Source: Nitrospirota bacterium
GTDB taxonomy: Bacteria > Nitrospirota > Nitrospiria > Nitrospirales > Nitrospiraceae
DNA: 63,032 nt
Direction of reading: 5' to 3'
NCBI GenBank assembly: GCA_018971525.1
Contig: JAGXAR010000018.1
Location: 1-63,032, forward strand
The notes under the pieces were generated by a model. It searched no databases and was not told where the DNA came from. It saw only the letters and a list, made by a program, of their open reading frames with translations. Each line of letters starts with the position of its first letter. The stretch's first letter is position 1. Of the stretch, positions 16,294 to 25,974 are shown piece by piece. The translations under genes were made by a program, and so were the position numbers.

Positions 16294-17292
16294 TTACTCA
16301 GCCTCATCAACTGCGCCCCCCGAGCGGGCCAGGTCCTCCATCTTGATCTTCTCAGGGTTGAATTTGGCCGTTGCGATCGCCATCCGGTCGAAGGCCTCAT
16401 CAAATGAGAGGGGAGAAGCATCCTTTGGCCGGAACCGAATCGGATTTACCCGGGCGACCACGAAGCTCTTGAGGTATGGACTCGTCAGGCCTTTCGCTTT
16501 GAGCGCCTCAACCTGCTCGACAATCTGGTCGTCCAGCGCCAGCACGATTTTCGCCCGTTCACGCCGCACGACTATCGCCGCATCAAGCGGCTTCTTCAAG
16601 AATGCATCCACTCGCTTCAACACCGGATGGTAGGCTCCGCCGCTGAATCTCGGTCGCTCTTCATAGCACAGGCCCAGCGTAATGAAGGCCGGCTCCTCGA
16701 ACTCCAAGGCATAGGTCTCTTCCGTCGCATCATCGAGCCGCGCCAGTTCCTTATACATGCGGATAACTTCGAGGGATTTCTCGCGCAGATTGTGCGCCTT
16801 CTCGGTGTTCATCGCGAGAATCTGATAAGCCGCAGTCGCTTCCGGCACCACAATCGCAACGATACTCTTCGCCCCCAGCGTCTTCATCGCCGAGAGCCGA
16901 TGGTTGCCATTGGGAGTCCAGTATTTCGCACCCTGGTCACCCTTTGGCGCGCGCACCGCAATGATCGGATCGAGAAACCGTCCGATCTTGCCGATCACGA
17001 GTTCTAACTTACGAACGTGCGTGTCGGAAAGATTACGCTGAAAGGGGGTCGGCTCAACGAGTTCGATCGGCAGGGCAGCCAGCACCAGCCAGCGTCCGCC
17101 ATAGGGCTCCCGATAGATCGAGAGGACCTTCCCGGCATCACCCTCGATCGCTCGATGGAGTTCGGCGACCTCTGCCGGAGGAGCCGCGGCTAGAAGTTCG
17201 ATCGCGGCCAAACCGGTAGACGCATGAACAGGTTGGCGCCGACGTCGCACATTGCCGGCGGCACGAAGGACTTTGGGTTGCTTCCCAGGCAT
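16294..17292 (-). CDS. ParB/sulfiredoxin-fold domain protein
   Basis: 332 residues. Residues about 65-150 carry the ParB N-terminal fold: LAALPIELVEPTPFQRNLSD, then a variant of the GNHR catalytic/CTP-binding box in TPNGNHRLSAMKTLGAKSI (about residues 126-145). The C-terminal half is helical without a clear KorB-like HTH. It is therefore a stand-alone ParB-like protein rather than the chromosomal ParB: no parA or parS is nearby. Roles in this superfamily include nuclease, CTPase and transcription activities; none can be assigned. The first 40 residues are basic (VRRRRQPVH). Confidence 0.65.
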   Translation of the reverse strand: MPGKQPKVLRAAGNVRRRRQPVHASTGLAAIELLAAAPPAEVAELHRAIEGDAGKVLSIYREPYGGRWLVLAALPIELVEPTPFQRNLSDTHVRKLELVIGKIGRFLDPIIAVRAPKGDQGAKYWTPNGNHRLSAMKTLGAKSIVAIVVPEATAAYQILAMNTEKAHNLREKSLEVIRMYKELARLDDATEETYALEFEEPAFITLGLCYEERPRFSGGAYHPVLKRVDAFLKKPLDAAIVVRRERAKIVLALDDQIVEQVEALKAKGLTSPYLKSFVVARVNPIRFRPKDASPLSFDEAFDRMAIATAKFNPEKIKMEDLARSGGAVDEAE

Positions 17293-17359
17293 CGCTCAGT
17301 ATGGTAGGGAAGGAGAGGACGAAAAGAAAGCCCCCGATCCTCATCCAACTACAAATGCC

Positions 17360-18724
17360 ATGAGCCATCCGTCAATCAGTGAGCCGAGCCTGAAATCAGC
17401 CGCACATAAACATAAGATCGGCTGGTTCACGGCCTCCTGCGTGCTCGTAAGCAACGTCATAGGCGGGGGTATTTTCACCACGACGGGATTCATGGCGCGG
17501 GACCTCGGCGATCCGATGCTGATTCTCCTGTTGTGGTTCGTCGGAGCGCTTTTTGCTCTCGGTGGGGCCATGGTCTATGGAGAGTTGGGGGCCGCCCTCC
17601 CTCATGCGGGAGGGGATTACGTCTACCTGCGAGAGGCCTATGGGCCGCTGGTGGCCTTTCTCAGTGGATGGACGTCGTTCACAATTGGATTCGGAGCCGC
17701 TCTTGCAGCATCAGCCGTAAGCTTTGCCTCCTATGCCCTGCGTGTCATCCCCCTCACTGACGAGACCGGATGGCTGGCAAGGGGACTCGCGCTCAGCCTG
17801 TTATGGTCGGTCACGCTGGTGCATTGTGGAGGAATTGGAACCGGCGGACGCATGCAACGGCTGCTCACGACCATCAAGGTCTTCGCCATCTGTGGCTTCA
17901 TTCTCGGTGGTCTGCTGTACGGATCAGGCCACTGGGCACATCTCACAACCCCAGCCCATGAATCACACCCCTCGCTCGGCACCGCGGCCATCGCCCTCCT
18001 GTTCGTGATGTATAGCTACCTGGGTTGGAATGTTGCGAGCTATATCGCCGGAGAAATTGCTGACCCGCAACGTTCCTTGCCCAGGATTATGGTGGGGGGA
18101 ATCGCCTCTGTGGCCGGGCTTTACCTGCTGCTGAACGTAGTCTATCTCTATGCGCTGCCGATTGCGAGCTTAGCCGAAGAACCACTCTTGCCGGTTGCGG
18201 AAAAAGCGGCGGCGGCCTTGTGGGGGCCTGCAAGCGCGAAGTTCGTGGCTGCGCTGCTCTGCCTCGCGATCGCCGGAGCCGTCAGCGCGATGGTGTGGGC
18301 CGGCCCACGTGTCTATTGGGCGATGGCCCATGACGGCGTCATCAGCCCTTGGCTTGCACAGCTTCATGCAGGGAGCGGCGTGCCGGTTCACGCGATCCTG
18401 CTCCAAAGCGCCTGGGCCTCCCTGCTCATTCTCAGCGGCACGTTCGAACAACTGATCGTATACAGCGGCCTCGTGCTTGCCCTCTTCATGGCCCTGACCC
18501 TCTCAACCATCTTTCACTTTCACCGCAATCTGGCCACCGTCCCACACTTCTATCAAGCCCCCTTCTATCCGTTCTTGCCGGCCACTTTAATCACCGGAGC
18601 CCTCGCGCTCGTGATCTATAGCCTGCTCCAGCGACCGGTTGAATCGCTCTTCGGCGCCGCCACGGTCTTGAGCGGCATCCCGCTCTATATCGTATGGCGT
18701 CGATCACACTCGTCGGCATCGTAG
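17360..18724 (+). CDS. amino acid permease, APC superfamily
   Basis: 454 residues from ATG 17360 (MSHPSISEP). About 12 membrane segments. The TM1 helix break IGGGIFTTTGF (near residue 38) and TM6-like YLGWNVASYIAGEI are typical of APC transporters that bind the amino group and carboxylate of substrates. Other segments include GGAMVYGELGAALPHAGGDY (the conserved EL-G-PHAGG of this group). Closest in style to the LAT/YkbA-type exchangers of bacteria. Substrate unknown. An in-frame extension upstream to 17252 overlaps the divergent ParB-like gene start and is not favoured. Confidence 0.85.
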   Translation: MSHPSISEPSLKSAAHKHKIGWFTASCVLVSNVIGGGIFTTTGFMARDLGDPMLILLLWFVGALFALGGAMVYGELGAALPHAGGDYVYLREAYGPLVAFLSGWTSFTIGFGAALAASAVSFASYALRVIPLTDETGWLARGLALSLLWSVTLVHCGGIGTGGRMQRLLTTIKVFAICGFILGGLLYGSGHWAHLTTPAHESHPSLGTAAIALLFVMYSYLGWNVASYIAGEIADPQRSLPRIMVGGIASVAGLYLLLNVVYLYALPIASLAEEPLLPVAEKAAAALWGPASAKFVAALLCLAIAGAVSAMVWAGPRVYWAMAHDGVISPWLAQLHAGSGVPVHAILLQSAWASLLILSGTFEQLIVYSGLVLALFMALTLSTIFHFHRNLATVPHFYQAPFYPFLPATLITGALALVIYSLLQRPVESLFGAATVLSGIPLYIVWRRSHSSAS

Positions 18725-18748
18725 CCCGGGAACTGATCGTGGGTGAAC

Positions 18749-20014
18749 TCACGCGCAGGGCTCATCTGACGATGGCGGGTGCCCTTTCCCAGACGATTCC
18801 GGACAGTCTGTCGAGAGTGCCTTGGAATCGTCTTCGACAGAAGGGATACGGCCCGAAGGAAACGCCGTCTTTAGCCGCAGAAAGTGCTTTTCATAGAGAT
18901 GCCAACTCAAAAAGGCGAGGAGGTACGAGAAGCCTATCGCCATGAAAAGGTAAAGGAGTTGTCTCGGCATGATCGATCCTGCGCTAGATGGAGCACTTCG
19001 ACCTTGTACATCAAACCCAAACTTTTCAAACCAGCGGTTCAAGTGACCGTGAAACAGATAGAGAGCAAAGCTGTACTTGCCGAACGAGCGCAGGATGGTG
19101 CTGTGCGTAAAGCGGGCTCCAATGCCATCTAGGTTGCCTGTCATGGTGCCGACAAGGAGGGCACCCGAGCATGCGGCAATCAGCGACAGTTCTACCGCGA
19201 GAGCCAGGGTGTAGTTGGGACGCTCGATGAATCGCAGCATGACCTCGATGGCCACAAATGGCAGGACCGTAGCGATCACGATAGGGAGCACGAATGGCCG
19301 CAGGGCGTTGAGACCTGTTGGTGTTCGAGCCACTGTCGCAATCAGGGCACCGACCGCAAGAGAATCCATCCGTCCAAAGGTCACCGTGAATACGGCCGTC
19401 CAGCTCAATCCGACGGCGGTCATCCCCAGACGCGTAACTAAACTCAACAGGAAGAATGCTCCACAGAGCCACTGCAACTGTCGTTCTGACAGGAGGAGCA
19501 CAAATAATGGCCATACGAGGTAGAATTGCTCCTCAATCGCAATAGACCAGAAACCGCCTGTGCCTAGCGGAGTGGCAGTCGAAAAATCACCCGTCCGAGC
19601 CACCAGCCAGTTGGTCATGTGAAACCAGACCCACCACCAATGATCTCGTAGAACCTCGGCTTCTCTTGTCCATCCGGGATCGCCGACAAGTGGGTACAGT
19701 ATCAACAATCCGGCCACAAAGGCGTAGTATAACGGAAATACCCGCAACATCCGGCGAGCATAAAAGTTTTTGAAGTACTGCTTGCGGCCTTTGGCATCCA
19801 GGAGAATGCTCGTGATGAGAAACCCTGATAGGACAAAAAAGAGATCAACGCCTGCCCATCCATAACGCGCAAATGTATACAAGGGCTTATCCCAGGTCGC
19901 AACAGGCGGCATCAGGGTGAAATGGAACAACATCACCATGAGAATAGCGATGCCTCGCAAACCGTCGAGACCTGGATGTCGTCTGCTCTCTTGCTCGGAG
20001 GAAATTTCGCTCAT
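18749..20014 (-). CDS. acyltransferase family 3 membrane protein (OafA/YrhL-like)
   Basis: 421 residues. N-terminal signature HPGLDGLRGIAILMVMLFHF (residues 13-32) contains the conserved H and R of the Acyl_transf_3 family; about ten membrane helices follow with FFVLSGFLITSILLD and WSIAIEEQFYLVWPLF motifs. These proteins O-acetylate or otherwise acylate surface polysaccharide or lipid sugars using acyl-CoA from the cytoplasm. The 3' end faces the APC permease gene. It is divergent to the glycosyltransferase at 20082, only 67 bases away, so the two may form a surface-glycan modification pair. Confidence 0.9.
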   Translation of the reverse strand: MSEISSEQESRRHPGLDGLRGIAILMVMLFHFTLMPPVATWDKPLYTFARYGWAGVDLFFVLSGFLITSILLDAKGRKQYFKNFYARRMLRVFPLYYAFVAGLLILYPLVGDPGWTREAEVLRDHWWWVWFHMTNWLVARTGDFSTATPLGTGGFWSIAIEEQFYLVWPLFVLLLSERQLQWLCGAFFLLSLVTRLGMTAVGLSWTAVFTVTFGRMDSLAVGALIATVARTPTGLNALRPFVLPIVIATVLPFVAIEVMLRFIERPNYTLALAVELSLIAACSGALLVGTMTGNLDGIGARFTHSTILRSFGKYSFALYLFHGHLNRWFEKFGFDVQGRSAPSSAGSIMPRQLLYLFMAIGFSYLLAFLSWHLYEKHFLRLKTAFPSGRIPSVEDDSKALSTDCPESSGKGHPPSSDEPCA

Positions 20015-20081
20015 CGAGAAGGCAGTCCTCTTGCATCGTCATGCTAGGCAAGTATAAACGATTTGGAAGTTTGGAAGAGAC

Positions 20082-22160
20082 ATGAATAGAACGGGATCTT
20101 CCTTGCGTTTCAGCTTATTGCGCGTCGCGCCGGTCTTGCTTCCCCTGGCCATTATTGTTGTGACGGGAATTCAGGGGCTGGATTTCGGGAATCATTGGGA
20201 TGAGAAGGGCTATCAACTCGCCCCTCTTAAAACCATGCTGTCTCTCCGGGCACCGCTCCCGGGTCACTACGGATACCCTTCCTTTGATTACTGGGTTAGC
20301 AGTGCCGCGTTGCTACCGGACATTGTGACAGTCTGGGGGGAGAGCACCGATCGACGCAGTAAATTGCAAGCTGTCGTGGGGAGCCAATCATTCCTTCTGC
20401 GCGTTCGAGGGGTCTTTCTCGTCATCGCAGCCATGTCCATCTTATGGGTCTATCTGTTGGTACTGAAATGGCGGGCGTCCTGGCAGGAGGCCCTTTTGGC
20501 AGCGTGCTTTCTCGCCTTCTCATGGGAAGTCGCCTATCACATTCGATGGATTGCGACCGATGGAATTCTGATGCAGTTTGGCGCCCTCACCCTTCTGTGC
20601 ACAATGGTCGCCTATCTCAACCCGGACGGCGCCCGGTGGCTCTATTTGGCTGCGGGTACCGCTGGCCTTGGAATGGGGACAAAGTATCCTGGGGGCTTAT
20701 TACTGGTACCTGTCATGGTAGCGGGATTTTTGCGATACAAAGATCTGGCATGTAATCGCCTCATTCTACGCCTATCGGTATTTTTCGGGATCGCCCTCGT
20801 CATCTTCCTGATTTCGACACCGGCAGTGATTCTTCGGCCGGTCGAAGTCTTGAGAGGCATTCTTTACGAAGTCCGGCACTACGCTTCTGGACATGCCGGT
20901 CATACGGTGTCACCTGGCGCAGAACACGGATGGAGGATGCTGGTCTATTTAAGCACCAGCGTCTTCTCGCATTTTCCCATAATCGCATTGATTGTGTTCG
21001 GATTGTCTCTCATTGGTGGTATCGCGTTGATTCGTGAAGACCGGGCCATGGCAACGGTGGTCCTCTCCTTTCCTCTTCTCTACTTCATCTACTTCAGCAT
21101 TCAGAGAGCAATGGTGGCAAGAAATCTTCTTGTGTTGGTGCCGTTCCTCGCAGTTCTTGCCGCCCGCGGCGTTGGAACCGTATGGAAGTGGACACTGGCC
21201 ATACCGTCACAGGAGCGTCGCGCATCAGGTTTTGCTCGGGGAATCCTCTGTGCGGGCGTCATCATGACCCTGTCCGTCAATATCGGCTGGCTGGTCTATG
21301 CTGCCGGGACCATAGTTGACCGGCATAGTGATCGTTTTGCTGGCAACGCCATAAAACACATCGAGCAAGAATATTGGAACCGATTTTATCTATCCCCGCT
21401 TGTTAGAGTTCACCTGGAGCAACTCGCACAGGACATGCCGACCAATGTTACACCGGAGGCTGGCGCGGCCGATCGGATACTGCTTTACGCCAGTGAAGGG
21501 TTACCTCATTGGCAGGATTGGCCCGCCAACAGACCGGACCTCACAGAGCGCTGGTTCGGCCCCTACGAAGTCAACTTTAACATCTATCCCAATTGGTGGG
21601 GCGATGATCGAATTATTGAGATGACTAGCCAGCGTGCAGCCGAGCTGGGGATTCTGCCCTGCTGTAAAGCGAGACAGATACGATTCTCGGCACCTCCTGC
21701 ACACTCAGGTGTTCGGGTGAGAGAAGCTCGGTCCTCGCTTATCCCATCGACCTGGGCAATTCCAGATGTAGACCCCTGCGTGCTAGTTTCGCGTACGGAG
21801 GCCGAGGCGGTAATGGGTCCGCTTCGGGAAGAGCCCCGCCCTGGAGGGACAGCAGCCGATGGAACAGCTTGCATGTACGTAGCCGAACGCTCTATCGTTT
21901 CGACCGTCGGAATCATCAGCACGCGGTCGTTTGATGACAGAAGTTCCGAGTCTGGGAACATCCCACTCTCTACCACCTCTCACGAAATGTTCCTTGTCCG
22001 AAACAACGCCTTTCAAGACGTAAGGTTGCTCGCAAGAGGACGCGACGTCGCCCTTATGATTCATGTTGCGGCTCGGGGCTCCTCCGACACAGAGAGAGCT
22101 GCAATTGCGAGATTCCTGGCAACTACGGCACTCGACCGTCTTACTGGGATCTCCTCGTAA
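20082..22160 (+). CDS. GT-C fold membrane glycosyltransferase (GT39/PMT_2-like)
   Basis: 692 residues. The first periplasmic loop has DFGNHWDEKGYQLAPLKTML with the acidic DE pair used by GT-C enzymes as catalytic/metal site. About 11-12 transmembrane segments follow to residue about 440 (VYLLVLKWRASWQEALLAAC, GTAGLGMGTKYPGGLLLVP, IIALIVFGLSLIGGIALI). The soluble C-terminal part (about 450-692) is not recognised. Expected to transfer a sugar from a polyprenyl-phosphate donor to a surface acceptor. RBS is weak (GGAAGAGAC before ATG). Similar in plan, not in sequence detail, to the gene at 959. Confidence 0.7.
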   Translation: MNRTGSSLRFSLLRVAPVLLPLAIIVVTGIQGLDFGNHWDEKGYQLAPLKTMLSLRAPLPGHYGYPSFDYWVSSAALLPDIVTVWGESTDRRSKLQAVVGSQSFLLRVRGVFLVIAAMSILWVYLLVLKWRASWQEALLAACFLAFSWEVAYHIRWIATDGILMQFGALTLLCTMVAYLNPDGARWLYLAAGTAGLGMGTKYPGGLLLVPVMVAGFLRYKDLACNRLILRLSVFFGIALVIFLISTPAVILRPVEVLRGILYEVRHYASGHAGHTVSPGAEHGWRMLVYLSTSVFSHFPIIALIVFGLSLIGGIALIREDRAMATVVLSFPLLYFIYFSIQRAMVARNLLVLVPFLAVLAARGVGTVWKWTLAIPSQERRASGFARGILCAGVIMTLSVNIGWLVYAAGTIVDRHSDRFAGNAIKHIEQEYWNRFYLSPLVRVHLEQLAQDMPTNVTPEAGAADRILLYASEGLPHWQDWPANRPDLTERWFGPYEVNFNIYPNWWGDDRIIEMTSQRAAELGILPCCKARQIRFSAPPAHSGVRVREARSSLIPSTWAIPDVDPCVLVSRTEAEAVMGPLREEPRPGGTAADGTACMYVAERSIVSTVGIISTRSFDDRSSESGNIPLSTTSHEMFLVRNNAFQDVRLLARGRDVALMIHVAARGSSDTERAAIARFLATTALDRLTGISS

Positions 22161-22335
22161 TATTTTTCAACTGGCCACCAGAGTTCATCATTTTACCCCG
22201 TCTGCGGTCTAAGATATTTCGCGTTTATACACAGACGGATCGACTCCTGTCCGACATTGAGGGAGGAACCTTCCGTCATGAGGGGTATAGATTTCAAATT
22301 AATCCTGACAACCTCAACGCCATTTTTAGACACGG

Positions 22336-22372
22336 CACGGGCGACCTTGCACTAGGTGGGAGGTCGCCCGTG
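22336..22372 (+). terminator. hairpin after the glycosyltransferase gene
   Basis: CACGGGCGACCT, 13-base loop, AGGTCGCCCGTG: 12 perfect base pairs, 175 bases after the stop at 22160. No clear T-run follows. A candidate terminator for the plus-strand gene. Confidence 0.4.
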
Positions 22373-22590
22373 TGTGGCGCTTAGGACGCCGGGTCAGCTG
22401 TGTAATTGTTTCGGCCCACCAAAAAATGAGACCCGCGCAACAGCACGGGCATTGGACACCTGATCGGGGGAGAATGAATTCATCCCCGGTGCTTGTGTTC
22501 CTCGCGCTAACGCCAAGTTCTCCATGATGTGATCCGGTTGAGATCCCGTTGGTCTTCGGTGCCGTTACGGCACAGCCAGTGGAGAACCGG

Positions 22591-22662
22591 CTAGCACGAC
22601 CGATCAGAAGCCCGCCCTTGAGTCGGCGGGCCTGTGTGGTCAGGTGGAGTCAGGTCATCCAT
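22591..22662 (-). CDS. possible small ORF (23 residues) overlapping a hairpin
   Basis: Minus-strand ATG at 22662 preceded by GAGAGGAGGGCAGCG, then MDDLTPPDHTGPPTQGRASD and three more residues before TAG. The 3' part of the frame contains the hairpin GCCCGCC/GGCGGGC. This could be a small protein, an attenuator-type leader, or chance. No homology recognised. Confidence 0.2.
   Translation of the reverse strand: MDDLTPPDHTGPPTQGRASDRSC
22610..22631. terminator. GC-rich hairpin inside the intergenic region
   Basis: GCCCGCC-cttgagtc-GGCGGGC, 7 bp stem with flanking A/T pairing (AGCCCGCC...GGCGGGCC). On the minus strand it is followed by TTCTGATCGG, so only a weak T-rich run. Tentative. Confidence 0.3.
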
Positions 22663-23026
22663 CGCTGCCCTCCTCTCTTGAGAAAGTTGGCGGGGGAACC
22701 TGTTGACAGCCGCGCGCCCTGTCCAGTCCCCCGGATCGAGTGAATGAATGGGCCGTGAATTCCTATTACGCCCATTAGAAAATCGTGTCAATGGGGAAAA
22801 TGCATTTTCCAGACGATGGCTCGTCCAGCATAAAACATACCAACCAGGTCAACATCTTGGAACAGCCAATACCAGCGAAGAGGTTGCGGAACAAAGGAGC
22901 AGTAGGGGAGAGTTTGACCCCAACGCAGCAGCGAGATCGTCTCTACATCACATAGTCCACATCGAGAAAAAAATGAGGGAACGGCGTCACGGCCGCTCCC
23001 CCTCGTTACCCCAACCAAGGTGCCGT

Positions 23027-23332
23027 TTATTGCCCTATTCCCTGGGCCCTCCGCTTTGCCTTTTCGATCTCTTCCGTCATCTTACCTTCGGCTTGGCTCT
23101 TGTGCTGAGCTGCCGTGTCTTCCATCTTCTTTTCTGCGGCCGATTTCACATCGCTCGCACTCTGGCTTGCGCCGGAGGAGGACTCTGTGGCCGATCGTTT
23201 CGTATTGGCCAATTCCTGTTCCAGTTTTTGCTGCATATCCCCTGGTTGAGGCTGACCTTGAGCGGAGCAGAGGGTCGCCATCCCGATGAGGCTGACCAGG
23301 CTGATCATTAGGACTCGAAACGCATGGCTCAT
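23027..23332 (-). CDS. small exported Ala/Ser/Lys-rich helical protein
   Basis: 101 residues from ATG 23332 (MSHAFRVLMI), with GGGAG eight bases ahead; an upstream frame extension to 23374 lacks a ribosome site. Residues 1-26 are a Sec signal peptide (VLMISLVSLIGMATLCSA) with a likely cut after CSA. The mature part is low-complexity, amphipathic and helical (KLEQELANTKRSATESSSGA, SDVKSAAEKKMEDTAAQHKS), like apolipoprotein- or LEA-like stress proteins. No domain assigned. Periplasmic location inferred. It lies 158 bases downstream of the PPK2 gene on the same strand. Confidence 0.6.
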   Translation of the reverse strand: MSHAFRVLMISLVSLIGMATLCSAQGQPQPGDMQQKLEQELANTKRSATESSSGASQSASDVKSAAEKKMEDTAAQHKSQAEGKMTEEIEKAKRRAQGIGQ

Positions 23333-23490
23333 TTGTCGACTCCCTTGGTTACGCATATTGACCAACGCTAGCATTAATCTGCAGTCTACCCAACGTGGAT
23401 GCTTCGTGCAATCCGCCTGTGGGGTGCACTGACATGACCTGACAGGGTTGGCCCAGCTTCATGTCCGCAACTCTTGCTGCGACCGACTCG

Positions 23491-24309
23491 TTACACAATC
23501 TTCAACGAATCGAAGTTGACCCCTTTGGGAGCAGGCGGTGTCTTCAGTTTCATCTCTTCCAACGCGTCAACGACACGATCGGCGACCACGAGATTTCGAT
23601 ACCATTTCCGATTGGCGGGTACGATGTACCAGGGCGCATGCTCCGTGCTGGTGGCCGAGAGTACCGCTTCAAACGCCGCCATGTAGTCGGCCCAGCGCTT
23701 CCGTTCTTCCAGATCTCCCTCGCTGAACTTCCAACGTTTCTCCGGATCGCGGATGCGCGCTTCCAACCGCGCCTTCTGCTCGTCTTTGGAGATGTGCAGA
23801 AAGAATTTGAGGATGGTGGTCCCGTTCTCAGCCAGCAATTCTTCAAACTCCTTGATCTGATTTAATCGTCGGGCCGCCACTTTGGCTGAAATCATCTTGT
23901 GGACCCGAGTGATAAGCACGTCTTCGTAGTGCGACCGGTTGAAGATTCCAATCTGTCCTTTGGCCGGCACCTCGTGATGGACACGCCAGAGAAAGTCATG
24001 GGCGACTTCGCTATTGGAAGGGGCCTTGAAGGTCGCTACCTTGCAGCCCTGCGGATTCACACCGGACATGACGTGCTTGATCGTCCCGTCCTTGCCGCTG
24101 GTATCCATCCCCTGCAACACGATGAGCACCGCGCGGTCGCCGTTCGCATAGAGGCGCTCCTGCAGCTCCTCAAGTCTGCCGATCAACTGAACCGTGACGG
24201 CCTTCGCCTTCTCTTTGCCTTGATCCGTTTTCTTATACTCACCGGTATCGTCGGGATCACACTTATCCAACTTGAGTTGTGAGTCCGGCTTAACGCGATA
24301 CGCTTTCAT
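23491..24309 (-). CDS. ppk2: polyphosphate kinase 2 family (PPK2)
   Basis: 272 residues from ATG 24309 (MKAYRVKPDS), set by AAGGAGG eight bases upstream. Walker A GMDTSGKDGT, the following IKHVMSGVNPQGC, lid-type KAPSNSEVAHDFLWRVH and Walker B GIFNRSHYEDVLI are all intact. This is the short one-domain form (class III style), which phosphorylates AMP/ADP or GDP using polyphosphate in the cytoplasm. Notably the frame is open upstream straight into the end of an IS481-type transposase (24310-24564), but the real start is internal. The C-terminus APKGVNFDSLKIV is ordinary for the group. Confidence 0.92.
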   Translation of the reverse strand: MKAYRVKPDSQLKLDKCDPDDTGEYKKTDQGKEKAKAVTVQLIGRLEELQERLYANGDRAVLIVLQGMDTSGKDGTIKHVMSGVNPQGCKVATFKAPSNSEVAHDFLWRVHHEVPAKGQIGIFNRSHYEDVLITRVHKMISAKVAARRLNQIKEFEELLAENGTTILKFFLHISKDEQKARLEARIRDPEKRWKFSEGDLEERKRWADYMAAFEAVLSATSTEHAPWYIVPANRKWYRNLVVADRVVDALEEMKLKTPPAPKGVNFDSLKIV

Positions 24310-24311
24310 GT

Positions 24312-25490
24312 CGGTGCCTCCTTCGCTCCCTCGGGCTCCTGTCCGAGGCGGTATTCTACTCCATTCGTTCCAGCTAGGCAGCCGCGAGCAAGTGGCAAAG
24401 ACAGTCCAGATCCCTTCGTCGATTTCTTCCAGGCCGACATACTCCCCGGCACAGACGAGCGAGACATTGATCCAGCTCTTGTTCCAGCGAATGCCGCCGT
24501 TCGCGCTAACATAGCGCACCTCGAAACGATCCGGATATTCGAGCGGCGGCAATTTGCTCGGCATCTCACGTCGAGACGGTCATAGACTGACGCAGGAGTC
24601 TCTTGATCGAGCGCTTCATGGGGACGTTCCAGATTGTATTCTTCGCGGAAGCGGTCGAACCTGCGTTGTGGTGTCGCAAGGTTGCCAGCCGCTGGCCGTG
24701 TCGCCTCTGCCTTCAGGGTACGATGCCTACGCTCATGTCGACCGTTCTGCTGCGGTTTACCGGTCTCGATCAGCTCCGGCAAGACGCCCAGCCGTACCCA
24801 CCAAGCCGACAAGCTCGAGAGCCGGGCCAGGGTGGTCGTGGCAAACGGCACGTCATTGTCGGTGCGGATACGCTGGGGCAATCCATACTCCTTGAACAGG
24901 CGGATAAACACCGGTTTCGCCTCTGCCACAGCGGTGGACGACAGGGCTGGGCAGCCGAGCAAGTAGCGACCGAAGCCGTCGGTGGCGGTGAGCGGAGAGC
25001 AATACCCCCATCACCCGTTTTACACTGCCCCCTGAAGTCTGCGCACCAGACATCTGGGCGCCAACATCTGCGTGCTGGGTTTACCGGGATGGCCAATGTG
25101 CCGACGCCATGGCTTCTTGGGCGCCAGCCCATGACGACTCAGGATGTCGCACACTGTGGAACGGTCGGTAAGTATCCACCGCGGATAGCGTTTGTGCAGC
25201 AAGGGCAGCAGTTTCTTCGCGCCCCAGGAGGGATGCCGGTGCCGGACCTCGATGAGGGCCTCGACCATCTCGGGCGCGGTCTCATTCGGTGAATGCCGGG
25301 GACGGCGCGAGCCTTCCTCCAGGCCGGCAGGACCGCAACGGATGTACCGCTCAATCCATTTATGCCCGGTCTTGCGGCTCACGCCATACAGTTCACAGAG
25401 CTCAGTGATCGATAACGACTCGCGAAGATAATCGGCAATGAACTGGGTTCGCTGGTCCGTCGGTGACGTGTGACTCCAGGGCATGGGCAC
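24312..25490 (-). pseudogene. decayed IS481-type transposase, frameshifted
   Basis: Pieces of one DDE transposase lie in three frames on the minus strand. 25490-25020: N-terminal HTH (ESLSITELCELYGVSRKTGH) and HTH_32-like region. Around 25060-25000: DVWCADFRGQ with the first catalytic Asp. 24962-24570: rve core with RIRTDNDVPFA (second Asp) and GKPQQNGRHERRHRTLK (catalytic Glu), ending NLERPHEALDQETPASVY. 24564-24312: C-terminal IS481 domain GEYVGLEEIDEGIWTVF. At least two frameshifts separate them, near 25000 and 24560. The last piece runs in frame into ppk2, so the element's left end is probably deleted. The right end may be near 25560. Confidence 0.8.
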
Positions 25491-25567
25491 CTCCTTCGGT
25501 GCCCGTCAGTGTGATACAACCTGTTACCCGTGTCCCCAGACTAAACTGTCACCTATGTGTCTGGACC

Positions 25568-25928
25568 GTACCCAGCGCCTCCAACTGGTACGGAGAACAA
25601 TCATCGGGCGGCTATTCGCTGACGGCAGCGCTCCTAGCCGAAATGGTGCTGACGTTCATGTTTCTCTTTATCATTCTGGGAGCCGCTGACAGCCGTGCTC
25701 CGCCCGGGCTTCACGCCCATCGCGATCGGCCTTGGTCTCACGCTGATTCACTTGATCGGAATCTCGATCACGAATCTCTCCGTCAACCCCGCGCGCAGCA
25801 GCGGTCCCGCGCTCTTCGTGGGAGGGTGGGCACTCGGACAACTTTGGCTCTTTTGGATCGCCCCGATGATTGGAGCCGCATTGGCAGGACCGGTCTATCC
25901 CCTCATCGCCGGCGGCCGAAAACGATAG
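25568..25928 (+). pseudogene. aqpZ: aquaporin (AqpZ-like) C-terminal fragment
   Basis: A plus-strand fragment reads [39 protein letters not shown], then, after a single-base shift near 25700, [19 protein letters not shown], the second NPA-type motif [16 protein letters not shown] and the final helix [20 protein letters not shown]. The whole N-terminal half with the first NPA motif is missing: the sequence begins where the decayed IS481 element ends. Truncation was probably caused by IS insertion followed by deletion. Not functional as it stands. Confidence 0.85.
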
Positions 25929-25974
25929 GGCCGGCATTCTCTACGGCAAAGAAGGGAAGGAGGGAGAGGAAAGA

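Larger units (their letters stand above)
22161..23026. other. 866-bp intergenic region between convergent/unrelated genes
   Basis: No confident gene. It contains two hairpins (22336-22372 and 22610-22631) and a 23-codon minus-strand frame with a good ribosome-binding site (22591-22662). The rest has no family-like reading frame. Such a long gap is unusual here, and a past insertion or deletion is possible. Confidence 0.5.
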
